NCBI RefSeq assembly: GCF_014023275.1
Contig: NZ_CP054698.1
Span: 5,913,001-5,977,000, forward strand
Length of the DNA: 64,000 nt
DNA from: Nostoc edaphicum CCNP1411
GTDB lineage: Bacteria; Cyanobacteriota; Cyanobacteriia; Cyanobacteriales; Nostocaceae
Direction of reading: 5' to 3'
Position numbers and translations under genes: made by a program. Below the pieces are notes generated by a model. That model made no database searches and was not told the DNA's origin. It worked only from the letters and a program-made list of their open reading frames with translations. This document shows, piece by piece, positions 1-7,806 of this stretch; the stretch's first letter is position 1, and each line of letters opens with the position of its first letter.

Positions 1-1490
1 CTAATCTGGAAGCACCAGATATTATTGCTTTGCAAGAAGTACAAGACAATGATGGAGCTGAGTTGAGTTCAGTGGTTGATGCTGCTGTAACGGCTAAGGC
101 TTTGATCGATTCAATTCAATCTGTAGGAGGCCCAAGCTATGAATATCAAGAAATTCCTCCTCAGAACGGACGAGATGGAGGCCAACCAGGTGGCAATATC
201 CGGGTAGGCTTTTTGTTCAATCCTCAACGAGTTAAGCTACAGAAACTTGATCGCTTTGCGGACGACCCAGCTTTTTTAGAAAGTCGCAAACCTTTAGTGG
301 GTGAATTTACTTTCAACGATATTCCCGTCACGCTGATAAACAACCACTTTGCTTCTAAAAGCGGAGGAGCGGCTTCTAACCCAAAACGGATAAAGCAAGC
401 AACAATTGTTAACGAATTTGTTGCAGATCGCTTAACTACTGACCCCAATGCAAATATTGTCGTTCTTGGCGATTTGAATGATACTCCAGACTCCCGGCCG
501 ATAAAGGCTCTTGCAGGAAATCAGCTAGAAAATTTGGTAAACAAAATTCCACTAGCAGACCGCTTTTCTTTTGTCTTTCAAGGAAGTAAGGAACAAATTG
601 ACCAAATCCTGATTACTCCAAACTTGCTTAACAATGGAAATCCTGAGATCAATGCTGTTCACGTTAACGCAGGTATTTCTAGGTCAGCCAGCGATCACGA
701 TCCTGTGATTGCTCGATTTACTCTATCAGCTGTTGGAGAGGCTACTCCTATTACATCAGTCCCAGTTACCAATCCTGAACCAGCAGTTACACCGAGCACG
801 ATTCTTTCTGGGATTACTGGAGATGATTTACTGGAAAAATTGGATAGCCTTTACTCTCCTCGTACTAGCCTTGGATATGGTAGCGCTCGTGACCTGCTCT
901 ACACCAAAATAGATAACCAAGGCGGTATATTAACAGACATCTACGCTGGTTACAGTGTGCCGCTCAACCAAAATTCAGACAAACCCAGAGAAGAAGCTGC
1001 ACGACACAGAATCAATGCAGAACACGTTTGGCCGCAGAGCATGGGAGCCGAAGGCCCAGCAAAAAGCGATTTGCATAACCTTTTTGCTTCACGGATGGAA
1101 ATTAATAGCGATCGCGCCAATTTTCCATTTGGAGAGATTCCTGATGATCAAACTACTTCTTGGTATCTCGACAATGAAGAACTGAGTTTCAAACCGAATC
1201 CCCTGGATATTGACAAGTACAGTGAATTCAAACGGGGATTTTTTGAACCACGGGAGGCGAAAAAAGGAGATATAGCTCGGATAATTTTCTATTTCCGCAC
1301 AGTCTACCCAGAACTAGCAAATGCAAGTTTCTTTGAGAAACAAAAGGATACTCTCTGTAAGTGGCAAGGAGATGATCCAGTTGATGCTGGTGAGGTAACA
1401 CGCAGTAATGCGATCGCTAACACACCCCAAGGTAATGATAATCCCTTTGTGTTAGATCCTACTCTGTCACAACGAACCTACTGCAATTAA
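1..1490 (+). CDS. EEP-family nuclease fused to endonuclease I domain (5' truncated)
   Basis: The frame is open through the left window edge, and the codons before position 30 still encode family sequence (PDIIALQEVQD), so the gene begins upstream. The first ~235 visible residues are the C-terminal part of an endonuclease/exonuclease/phosphatase domain, with the catalytic motifs GDLNDTPDS and SASDHDPVI. After a Pro/Thr-rich linker, residues ~265-480 form an endonuclease I-type beta-beta-alpha-metal domain with the motif NAEHVWPQS and a following DLHNLF segment. Such double-nuclease proteins are usually secreted and degrade extracellular DNA; the signal peptide would lie outside the window. A hairpin terminator follows the stop. 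The domain calls are firm; secretion is inferred. Confidence 0.85.
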   Translation, partial: NLEAPDIIALQEVQDNDGAELSSVVDAAVTAKALIDSIQSVGGPSYEYQEIPPQNGRDGGQPGGNIRVGFLFNPQRVKLQKLDRFADDPAFLESRKPLVGEFTFNDIPVTLINNHFASKSGGAASNPKRIKQATIVNEFVADRLTTDPNANIVVLGDLNDTPDSRPIKALAGNQLENLVNKIPLADRFSFVFQGSKEQIDQILITPNLLNNGNPEINAVHVNAGISRSASDHDPVIARFTLSAVGEATPITSVPVTNPEPAVTPSTILSGITGDDLLEKLDSLYSPRTSLGYGSARDLLYTKIDNQGGILTDIYAGYSVPLNQNSDKPREEAARHRINAEHVWPQSMGAEGPAKSDLHNLFASRMEINSDRANFPFGEIPDDQTTSWYLDNEELSFKPNPLDIDKYSEFKRGFFEPREAKKGDIARIIFYFRTVYPELANASFFEKQKDTLCKWQGDDPVDAGEVTRSNAIANTPQGNDNPFVLDPTLSQRTYCN

Positions 1491-1498
1491 AAAGTACA

Positions 1499-1550
1499 GG
1501 AGGTCTTAACTCTATCCTGCTTGGAAGAGTTTTAGACCTCTGATATTTTT
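1499..1550 (+). terminator. Rho-independent terminator after the nuclease gene
   Basis: AGGTCT-t-AACTCT pairs with AGAGTT-tt-AGACCT around a short loop (1501-1539) and is followed by a T run at 1546-1550. It starts 10 bases after the stop codon. Confidence 0.75.
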
Positions 1551-1552
1551 GG

Positions 1553-1874
1553 TATAGCGGTTCTCCACAAGCGTGAAGTACAATTTTGACCTCACTTCCA
1601 TTCCTCTCTCCTAAAAGGCTACGGTGTACACACAAGTCCTAAAAACCTAGCTTGATAAGCATTTCCTCGTTCCCAGTCTCCGACTGGGAATGCATTCATT
1701 GAGTCTCTGACTCAATATCTGACCTGACTTTTCACGGCATCTGGAAAACCTCTCTCTAAATCTCTCTCCTAAAAGGAGAGAGACTTTGAATTTTCCCCCT
1801 TCCCGCGACGAGTTGGGGGTTAGGGGGTTAGGTCTATTTGCATACCTCTACTCACCAGATTGAAAATGGCTATA
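1553..1874. mobile_element. MITE, TATAGC-ended family, interrupted by a second element
   Basis: The ends read TATAGCGGTTCTC (1553) and GAAAATGGCTATA (ending 1874). The same ends and inner sequence occur at 37661-37812. The copy here is interrupted: a 15-base segment (CTCTCTCCTAAAAGG) occurs at 1604-1618 and again at 1762-1776. The sequence between them (1619-1761) is absent from the other copy and begins with a TACACACAAGTC motif also seen near 36178. TA at both tips suggests IS630/Tc1-type mobilisation. Confidence 0.6.
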
Positions 1875-1937
1875 AGTAATTATTCAGTCACTACATCAGA
1901 ACAATATAAATAAAGTCAAATTCAATCAGCTATTTCG

Positions 1938-2180
1938 CTGATTGCTTTCTCATTTTGGTATATTTAGAAAGCAAAAAGGCTGATTGCTTTCTCATTTCGG
2001 TATATTTAGCAAGCAAAAAGACATATTGCTTTCTCATTTAGCTTAAATGCTTTCTCATTTCGGTATATCGCGTATTCATTTCAGTAGATTCAGCAAGCAA
2101 AAGGACATATTGCTTTCTCATTTAACTTAAATGCTTTCTCATTTCGGTATATCGCGTATTCATTTCAGTAGTTCGCGCAT
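1938..2180. repeat. Tandem hairpin-forming repeat array
   Basis: The core TTGCTTTCTCATTT-(C/T)-GGTATAT recurs. The first two units have a 42-base period (1942 and 1984), and each can fold, as in TTGCTTTCT (1942-1950) with AGAAAGCAA (1966-1974). A longer 74-base unit is then present twice (2031-2104 and 2105-2178), containing GGTATATCGCG and TTCATTTCAGTAG. The array fills the space between the convergent nuclease and CHASE2 kinase genes. Confidence 0.8.
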
Positions 2181-2221
2181 TATTACATCCCCTCTGCTTT
2201 TTGCCTTCTGCCTTATTCAGA

Positions 2222-4111
2222 TTATTTATTACTGAACCAAAACTTAGTTACAGGCCAAGACAACTCACAAATAGTTCCTTTAGAAGAAAGAGGCACTCGT
2301 TGAAATTTCCCTTTGAGTTGCTCTGCTAAATTTCTAAACTGTTGTGTGCCACGACCTTCTCTAGATGATTTAATTCCCAAGCCATTATCAACTATGCTCA
2401 GAGTGTACCAGTCTCCAGATGATGAGCAGGTGACTTCGAGGCGGGTGACTCCTGTGGCGTGTTTACCGACATTGCACAAAGCTTCTTCTAAAAATCGGCA
2501 GAGTCCTTGCTTTTGTTCAATGCTTAAGCATCGCTCATCTATCGGTTCAAAGGTACGGATTTTAATTTTAATGCTTCTAAAGCAGGGAAAGTCTCGCGCT
2601 AGGGTATAGCTATAAACTTGATAGAGAATTTCGTGAAGAGGGTCTTGCAAATTTAATACTAAAGTATTTCCTAAATAAAGACTATTGTCTTGAGTTGGCG
2701 GTTCTCGTTGTAAAAACTCATAAATTCCTCGGAGTTCGTGGTTTAATTTCTCCAGTTCTTTTTCCAGTTCTGGGAGCAATTCTTTTATTGGCAATTCTTG
2801 GCATCGAACCAGTTTTAAAACTTTTGCGAGACTTTGTAGTGGCCCATTGTGAATTGTTTCAAATGTGCGTTCAATGACATCTTGTCTAGCTTTGAGTCCC
2901 GATCGCAAAACTTTGTCACATTGATATAAAGCAGTAAGTTCTATACCATTTACAGCTAAGACAAGAATTGTTGGAATTACTGGAACCCACCAACCCCAAG
3001 TTAAGAGTAAATAACTAGTAACCACTAAAGTAGCACTAGTAATACCGACAACTATGAGATTTGCCAAAGTAGATTTAGTCAATCGAGCGATCGCAATTCC
3101 TAAAAAACCCCAGGCAAAAATCCACAGATATTCCCATTCATCTTCCCAAGTGTCTAAAAGTGGTCGATCGTCAAGTACTGCACTGACAATTTGGCTAGCA
3201 GCGTGTGCTTGAATTTCCCCTCCATAAACTCGTCCTTTTCCAAGTTGGTTAGATGTAGTTACAAAGTCTTTACGGCTGGGGCCAGTTATACCGATAATGA
3301 CAATGCGATCGCGCAACCAGTCTGAATTAAATTTGTTGCTTTTAATATCATTTAAAGATATAGTTCTAAATCTTGCTCGCCCACTACGAAAATTGAGCAG
3401 TGTTTGAACACCAGTTGCATTGGTTCGTACATAGCCCCCAGAGTTGGGGAAAAATCGTGGTAGTGCAGTGTTCACTAGCTTTATGGGAGTGCGATCGCTA
3501 ATACCGTTTTTTAAGCTAATATTTTCATGAGCTAAATAAGCTTCGGCTAAACGTAGAGAAAAAGATAACTTGTAGCCTTGAGTTGTTGGTATTGCTAATA
3601 AACTTCGCCTTAGTTTACCATCACCATCCGTGATTTGATCTGCAAAACCAATTTGTTTAGGGGATAAACCTGGTGGCGCAGCAATTTGCTTAGGCAATAC
3701 TTTTTCAATCACAATTAAATTTTTGATATTTTTAAAAGCTGCTACTAGTTCCCCGTTACCAGGATTAACTGCTAAATCCCGATAAATATCAAGACCGATC
3801 ACTCTGGGTTTACATGCGTGTAGTTTCCACAGCAGTGCTGCCAAATTCCTATCTGATATTGAAGAATCTATTAAATAATCTTTATCAGAGCTAATATTAT
3901 CTTCATTAATTTCCACAAGCACGATTCGTTCATCGATAGATTCTTCAGGACGCAGACGGAGAAGACTATCAAAAGCTAGCCACTCTAAAGATTGCATTGA
4001 ACCAGTAAGATGAGCAATTATCACCAATGCAATAACTACAATTCCTGGTAATGCACCTACACGCCAAATGCTAATTTCTTTTTTGATTATTTTCCAAAGT
4101 CCAGGCTGCAT
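2222..4111 (-). CDS. CHASE2-domain sensor histidine kinase
   Basis: This 629-residue membrane sensor kinase has an N-terminal membrane helix (about 20-38), a CHASE2 extracellular sensing domain (about 40-330) and three further helices near 335-395. The cytoplasmic half has a NarX/LiaS-like phospho-acceptor helix with ETIHNGPLQSL near residue 420, then a HATPase domain with N-box EEALCNVGKHA and G-box DNGLGI. It lies 112 bases downstream of a NarL-type regulator on the same strand, so the two probably form one two-component system. The stimulus is unknown. Its position below a peptide-export locus allows, but does not prove, a role in sensing the exported peptide or envelope state. Confidence 0.88.
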   Translation of the reverse strand: MQPGLWKIIKKEISIWRVGALPGIVVIALVIIAHLTGSMQSLEWLAFDSLLRLRPEESIDERIVLVEINEDNISSDKDYLIDSSISDRNLAALLWKLHACKPRVIGLDIYRDLAVNPGNGELVAAFKNIKNLIVIEKVLPKQIAAPPGLSPKQIGFADQITDGDGKLRRSLLAIPTTQGYKLSFSLRLAEAYLAHENISLKNGISDRTPIKLVNTALPRFFPNSGGYVRTNATGVQTLLNFRSGRARFRTISLNDIKSNKFNSDWLRDRIVIIGITGPSRKDFVTTSNQLGKGRVYGGEIQAHAASQIVSAVLDDRPLLDTWEDEWEYLWIFAWGFLGIAIARLTKSTLANLIVVGITSATLVVTSYLLLTWGWWVPVIPTILVLAVNGIELTALYQCDKVLRSGLKARQDVIERTFETIHNGPLQSLAKVLKLVRCQELPIKELLPELEKELEKLNHELRGIYEFLQREPPTQDNSLYLGNTLVLNLQDPLHEILYQVYSYTLARDFPCFRSIKIKIRTFEPIDERCLSIEQKQGLCRFLEEALCNVGKHATGVTRLEVTCSSSGDWYTLSIVDNGLGIKSSREGRGTQQFRNLAEQLKGKFQRVPLSSKGTICELSWPVTKFWFSNK

Positions 4112-4223
4112 AAGCTTGTCTACTAGCCTTTAGCTAAAAGTAATTAGTAAGTCACTTTAATAAATAAAAATTTAACTTCTATTAAGCACTAATGACAGAC
4201 AACCCTTAAATCTTGATTATTAA

Positions 4224-4901
4224 CTAATCAATTAAACCTTCTTCCCTAGCTCGTATTTCAGTTTGAATACGGATATTTTTACCCTCATCAGGATAAACAT
4301 CTAAAGCGTCTTGTAGCTTACTCCAGTAATGACGCACCATTCGTTCAGATATACACATTCGTTCGGCAATAGCTTTATCTTGTAATCCTTCCTCAAATGC
4401 AAGAATTAGTACTCTAAGCCACTCTGGTTTAAATTCTAATCCTGCATAAATTCCTTTGATATCTTTCGTATGAGTTAATCCCTGTAATGCCCAATCAACT
4501 CTGGTTAACATTTCTTGGGTGGAAAGACTTTTATCAGCGACTGTAAAACCTCCTTTATGACTATCAATATCAGGTCTAATTCTCACTAGTGTTCTGACAT
4601 GAGCGGTTTGGACAATAATATTTAAGTTGGGATGGTGTTTCATGAGAGTTCTGAGAAGTTGAACACCTGTATCAGGTCGTGCTGTCATCCCATAATCTTC
4701 TGGAATAGAAAGATCCATAACCACAAGGTCTAGCCCAGGGTTAATAATTTGGCTGAGAGCATTGTTAGCATTTATGGCAGTAGCAATTTCAGCACTAGGA
4801 TAATGTTTTTGTAAGATGTCTACCGTTCCACTTAAAACTGATTCATGGTCATCAATTACCAAAATTTTCAGCAATGACTTATCGGATAGTTCTTGTTTCA
4901 T
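4224..4901 (-). CDS. NarL/FixJ-type response regulator
   Basis: This 225-residue protein has a receiver domain (about 11-135) with the acidic pair IDDHE and the likely phospho-acceptor Asp63 in VVMDLS. A C-terminal helix-turn-helix follows (about 155-205; DKAIAERMCISERMVRHYW), resembling the LuxR/NarL DNA-binding fold, although the recognition helix is not the most typical form. It is encoded directly upstream of the CHASE2 kinase, its probable partner. Target genes cannot be read from sequence; the peptide export genes upstream on the same strand are natural candidates. Confidence 0.88.
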   Translation of the reverse strand: MKQELSDKSLLKILVIDDHESVLSGTVDILQKHYPSAEIATAINANNALSQIINPGLDLVVMDLSIPEDYGMTARPDTGVQLLRTLMKHHPNLNIIVQTAHVRTLVRIRPDIDSHKGGFTVADKSLSTQEMLTRVDWALQGLTHTKDIKGIYAGLEFKPEWLRVLILAFEEGLQDKAIAERMCISERMVRHYWSKLQDALDVYPDEGKNIRIQTEIRAREEGLID

Positions 4902-5040
4902 AATTCACAGCCTGCTGATTGAACATACAATTTTAATTGTTCTCTTGTTTATCTACCTTAGCCAATTATTTGCTGTCAAATTATATTGTTTAATGACGGT
5001 TAAATATAGTAAATATTAAAAATATGTAAAGGACAACCAA

Positions 5041-5189
5041 GAGGATGTTTGAAAAGTTTTTTTGGTAACATCTAAGCCTCGAAAACCTAATCCCTATCCC
5101 CCTGTCTTACAAGGGAATGGGGGTTTAAAAGCCTCTCCCCGAAACGGAGAGGGGTTTTGAGTATACTTTACAACTTTTCAAACAATCTC
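5041..5189. mobile_element. MITE, GAGGATGTTTGAAAAGT family, copy 1
   Basis: The terminal inverted repeats are GAGGATGTTTGAAAAGT (5041-5057) and ACTTTTCAAACAATCTC (5173-5189), 15 of 17 matching. The interior holds C- and G-rich palindromes. A second copy with the same ends lies at 34742-34899. It sits between the regulator gene and the 219-residue kinase-like gene. Confidence 0.7.
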
Positions 5190-5197
5190 TAAAATAA

Positions 5198-5857
5198 TTA
5201 CCAATAAAAGTACCAAGAAATGCTTAAATTTTTAGTACGACTAAAGCATTTACCTGATGTTAATAGCCGAAAACTTTCACAAAGATAATTTAATTCTGGT
5301 AGGCGAGAATGTAAAACAAATGCAGAGACATTAGGGTAGGTAAACTCTACAATTAATTGTCCTATGTTGCTGTGTTGTTTTAAATTGATATAAATTGATG
5401 TTGGTGCCAAAACTTCTGCTAAAGAGATAAGCAGCAACTCATTTAAAGCTGTTAAAACAATTAGACTGCGTTCAGCTGGCTCATGTCGCCAATAGACTGG
5501 CATATCGATTTGAAAATATAACTGCGAATTCGATGCTAGCCAAGGTTCTAATAGGCACTCAATAGCTAGGGGAAAGCTATCTTGAAGGGATGCTGGAAAT
5601 AAGCGATCGCTCAATTGCACTAAAGAGTGATGAAAGTTATCAATGTGCTTTAAGCATTCTTGAATTCTATTGTCTGATAAATTTAAATTATCTACTGACA
5701 ACAAATCTAAGTTGCGACGGATTGTAAAAGAGTCTTGTAATAAATTATCCCGAATTTTCTCTGCTTCTAAAAACAGCTTTATTGACTGCCTAGAAGACCA
5801 CCATTGCAATGCTTGTTGAATACTATGATAAGATGTCAGAAACCGAACAAGGGACAT
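5198..5857 (-). CDS. Hypothetical protein, possibly a degenerate histidine-kinase-like protein
   Basis: This 219-residue protein has no signal peptide or membrane helix. The first ~100 residues are helical and end in a segment (HIDNFHHSLVQLSDRLFPASLQ) that resembles the dimerisation helix of NarX/LiaS kinases. The second half (APTSIYINLKQHSNIGQLIVEF) could be a HATPase-like beta sheet, but no N-box or glycine-rich G-boxes are visible, so ATP binding is doubtful. It lies between the adaptor gene and the response regulator on the same strand, which suggests a phosphotransfer or regulator-binding role. This is inference from fold-like pattern and context only. Confidence 0.6.
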   Translation of the reverse strand: MSLVRFLTSYHSIQQALQWWSSRQSIKLFLEAEKIRDNLLQDSFTIRRNLDLLSVDNLNLSDNRIQECLKHIDNFHHSLVQLSDRLFPASLQDSFPLAIECLLEPWLASNSQLYFQIDMPVYWRHEPAERSLIVLTALNELLLISLAEVLAPTSIYINLKQHSNIGQLIVEFTYPNVSAFVLHSRLPELNYLCESFRLLTSGKCFSRTKNLSISWYFYW

Positions 5858-6178
5858 AACGTAGACAATTCAAAGTATAATTTGCGTACATAATTCCACG
5901 CTCACATAATCTTGTTATGTCAGCTATTTTAGTAGCATCAGAAAAAAGTTATATGCAACCCACGGCATATTTATGCCAAAAAAACTGTCAACGTTTGCAA
6001 AATAGTTGCCCAAAAGCGCCATGATGATTTCCGAAAACTTCACAGTAGATCGCTAACGCATTTCATGGGAGATTTCTCGCCATTGCTAAATATAAAAAGG
6101 ACAAAATTCTCTTACCTATCTATGCCAGTCAATAACAAGTTTTGGTGGGTAAACACTAGACATTACATTCATATCTGC
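5858..6178. other. Intergenic region between HlyD gene and kinase-like gene
   Basis: A 321-base AT-rich stretch. It probably contains the promoter of the minus-strand 219-residue gene. No repeat, RNA gene or convincing small ORF was seen; a 20-codon ORF at 6122 overlapping the HlyD end was not accepted. Confidence 0.5.
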
Positions 6179-7582
6179 TCATAGATCAGTGGTAAGTCTG
6201 GCCTTTCTCAACATAAATTGCAGCGCTGTCTCTTCTTGGGAGATAATATTAGCTTTTGCATCCATCCCTGATTGGATATGACACTGATGAGCGTTATTAC
6301 CAAATGTCAGCATTTCCGGTTGAATCGTCGCTTCAAAATAGCCAGCACCAGGAGTTGATGTCGGTACGTTAATATTGTTAGTTTGAGGTGTAATTACATC
6401 TGGAGAAATGGCACTGACAACAGCATTGAGAGTACCATAATCAGGATATGGACAGGCATTAACTCGCAATTGCACTTTTTGACCAACTGCAACTTTTTTA
6501 ATCTCTGCGGTCGGAATCATTGCTTTAATTACTAAAGGAGCATTCTGAGGAACAATTTCAGCAATAGATTCGCTAGCACGCACCACTTGACCAGGGTTTC
6601 GCAAATTGAGCTTGAGAATGATACCGTCACTGGTAGCGCGAATGATGCTGTTTTGCAGGTGAGTTTCAATTTGTTGAAGTTCTTTTTGATATTGCTTGAG
6701 TTGGGTTTGCATTTCAACTTGTCGCTGCATCAAAGCTTGCTTTTGTTGGTTTAAAGTAGCGATAGTTGCTTCGCCTCTAGCAATTTCTTGGGCAATGCGT
6801 TCTTGAGCGATCGCAATTATTGCCGTACTAGGATTAACTACAGCTTTAGCTGATTGCAATTTAGCCTGAGCAATCTCAATAGATATTCTTTCAGCTTCAA
6901 GTATTAATTTACTCTGCTCAACAACTAGTTTTTTTTGTTCAAATTCACGCCGACCAATTGCGCCAACTTTTGCTAGTTGCTCATAGCGATCGCTATCCAT
7001 CTGGGCAAAGTCTAAATCAGCTTGGGCTTTTTGTAAACTTGCCCTAGCTTTTTGCAAACTGGCTTGGGAAACCAGGAATTCGCTTTGGGTAGAAACTTGT
7101 CGTTCTTGATACTCTCGTTGGTTGCGTGTCAACTCTGCTTTTGCAGAAGAAACACTCCGCTCAATGAATCTTTTTTCAGCGATAATCTGAGTATCTAAAG
7201 CGCCGCTTTGGGCATCAATTTGAATTAGTTGCAATCTACCCTGTTCGATATTGCCTTGCAGTTGGCTTTTTTTGATTTGCAGTTGCTCCGTATCGAGACG
7301 AGCGATCGCTTCTCCCTTTTTGACAATCTGATTTTCTTTCACAAAGATAGTTTCAACAGTTCCCTCAATAGATGGTTGCACTAGCTTGGTGTCACCTATG
7401 GGCCGAACAGTTGCAGCCGTTTCCACCATGACATTGTATTTAACCCATGAAGAGAGAGCGATCGCAGAACCAATCGTTCCGACAAGAAATATTCCAGCTA
7501 ATGATGTCCAAGCACTAATGGGAGGAAGAAATTCATCCTTTTGAAGCGATGGTAGAAATTTTTGATTATGAGTGTAAAGCAT
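6179..7582 (-). CDS. HlyD-family periplasmic adaptor of a peptide exporter
   Basis: This 467-residue membrane fusion protein has a single N-terminal membrane helix (about 27-47), then a lipoyl-like half motif (VQPSIEGTVETIFVKENQIVKKGEAI is typical and begins near residue 69). A long coiled-coil hairpin rich in Gln, Glu and Ala follows (about 105-320). The C-terminal part carries the second lipoyl half and beta-barrel (GIILKLNLRNPGQVV, near 320). It would bridge the C39 ABC transporter to the outer membrane. The ABC gene lies immediately upstream on the same strand, separated by a repeat element. The cargo is inferred to be the double-glycine peptides encoded further upstream. Confidence 0.9.
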   Translation of the reverse strand: MLYTHNQKFLPSLQKDEFLPPISAWTSLAGIFLVGTIGSAIALSSWVKYNVMVETAATVRPIGDTKLVQPSIEGTVETIFVKENQIVKKGEAIARLDTEQLQIKKSQLQGNIEQGRLQLIQIDAQSGALDTQIIAEKRFIERSVSSAKAELTRNQREYQERQVSTQSEFLVSQASLQKARASLQKAQADLDFAQMDSDRYEQLAKVGAIGRREFEQKKLVVEQSKLILEAERISIEIAQAKLQSAKAVVNPSTAIIAIAQERIAQEIARGEATIATLNQQKQALMQRQVEMQTQLKQYQKELQQIETHLQNSIIRATSDGIILKLNLRNPGQVVRASESIAEIVPQNAPLVIKAMIPTAEIKKVAVGQKVQLRVNACPYPDYGTLNAVVSAISPDVITPQTNNINVPTSTPGAGYFEATIQPEMLTFGNNAHQCHIQSGMDAKANIISQEETALQFMLRKARLTTDL

Positions 7583-7618
7583 GTTTCTCCGAATAATTGG
7601 AAATATTTAACAAAACAG

Positions 7619-7804
7619 AATTCAGGAGTCAGGAGTCAGGAGTCAGAATTCAGAATTAAATTCTGTGGACTGGTTGGTAGATAAATAAACTGGTTTAAGT
7701 CTCCACCAAATTCAAAAGTTGGTGGTCTACAATTAGTGGTGCTTCTGTAGCTTTATTCCCCCAGTAATTGATTCTGAATTCTGACTTCTGAATTCAGAAT
7801 TCTT
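7619..7804. repeat. Inverted repeat element, GAATTCAGGAGTCAG family, copy 1
   Basis: The left side has three tandem CAGGAGT heptamers within ATTCAGGAGTCAGG. The right side reads CTGAATTCTGACTTCTGAATTC and ends just before the stop of the ABC transporter gene. Related copies lie at 11894-12096, 23549-23672 and 62771-62913. Confidence 0.6.
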
Positions 7805-7806
7805 CT

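Noticed and set aside
1938..2180. Possible CRISPR array
   Set aside because: Repeats are directly adjacent and intervening segments are themselves repeated; there are no unique spacers and no cas genes.
6122..6184. 20-codon plus-strand ORF
   Set aside because: It overlaps the end of the HlyD gene and has no conservation signal visible.
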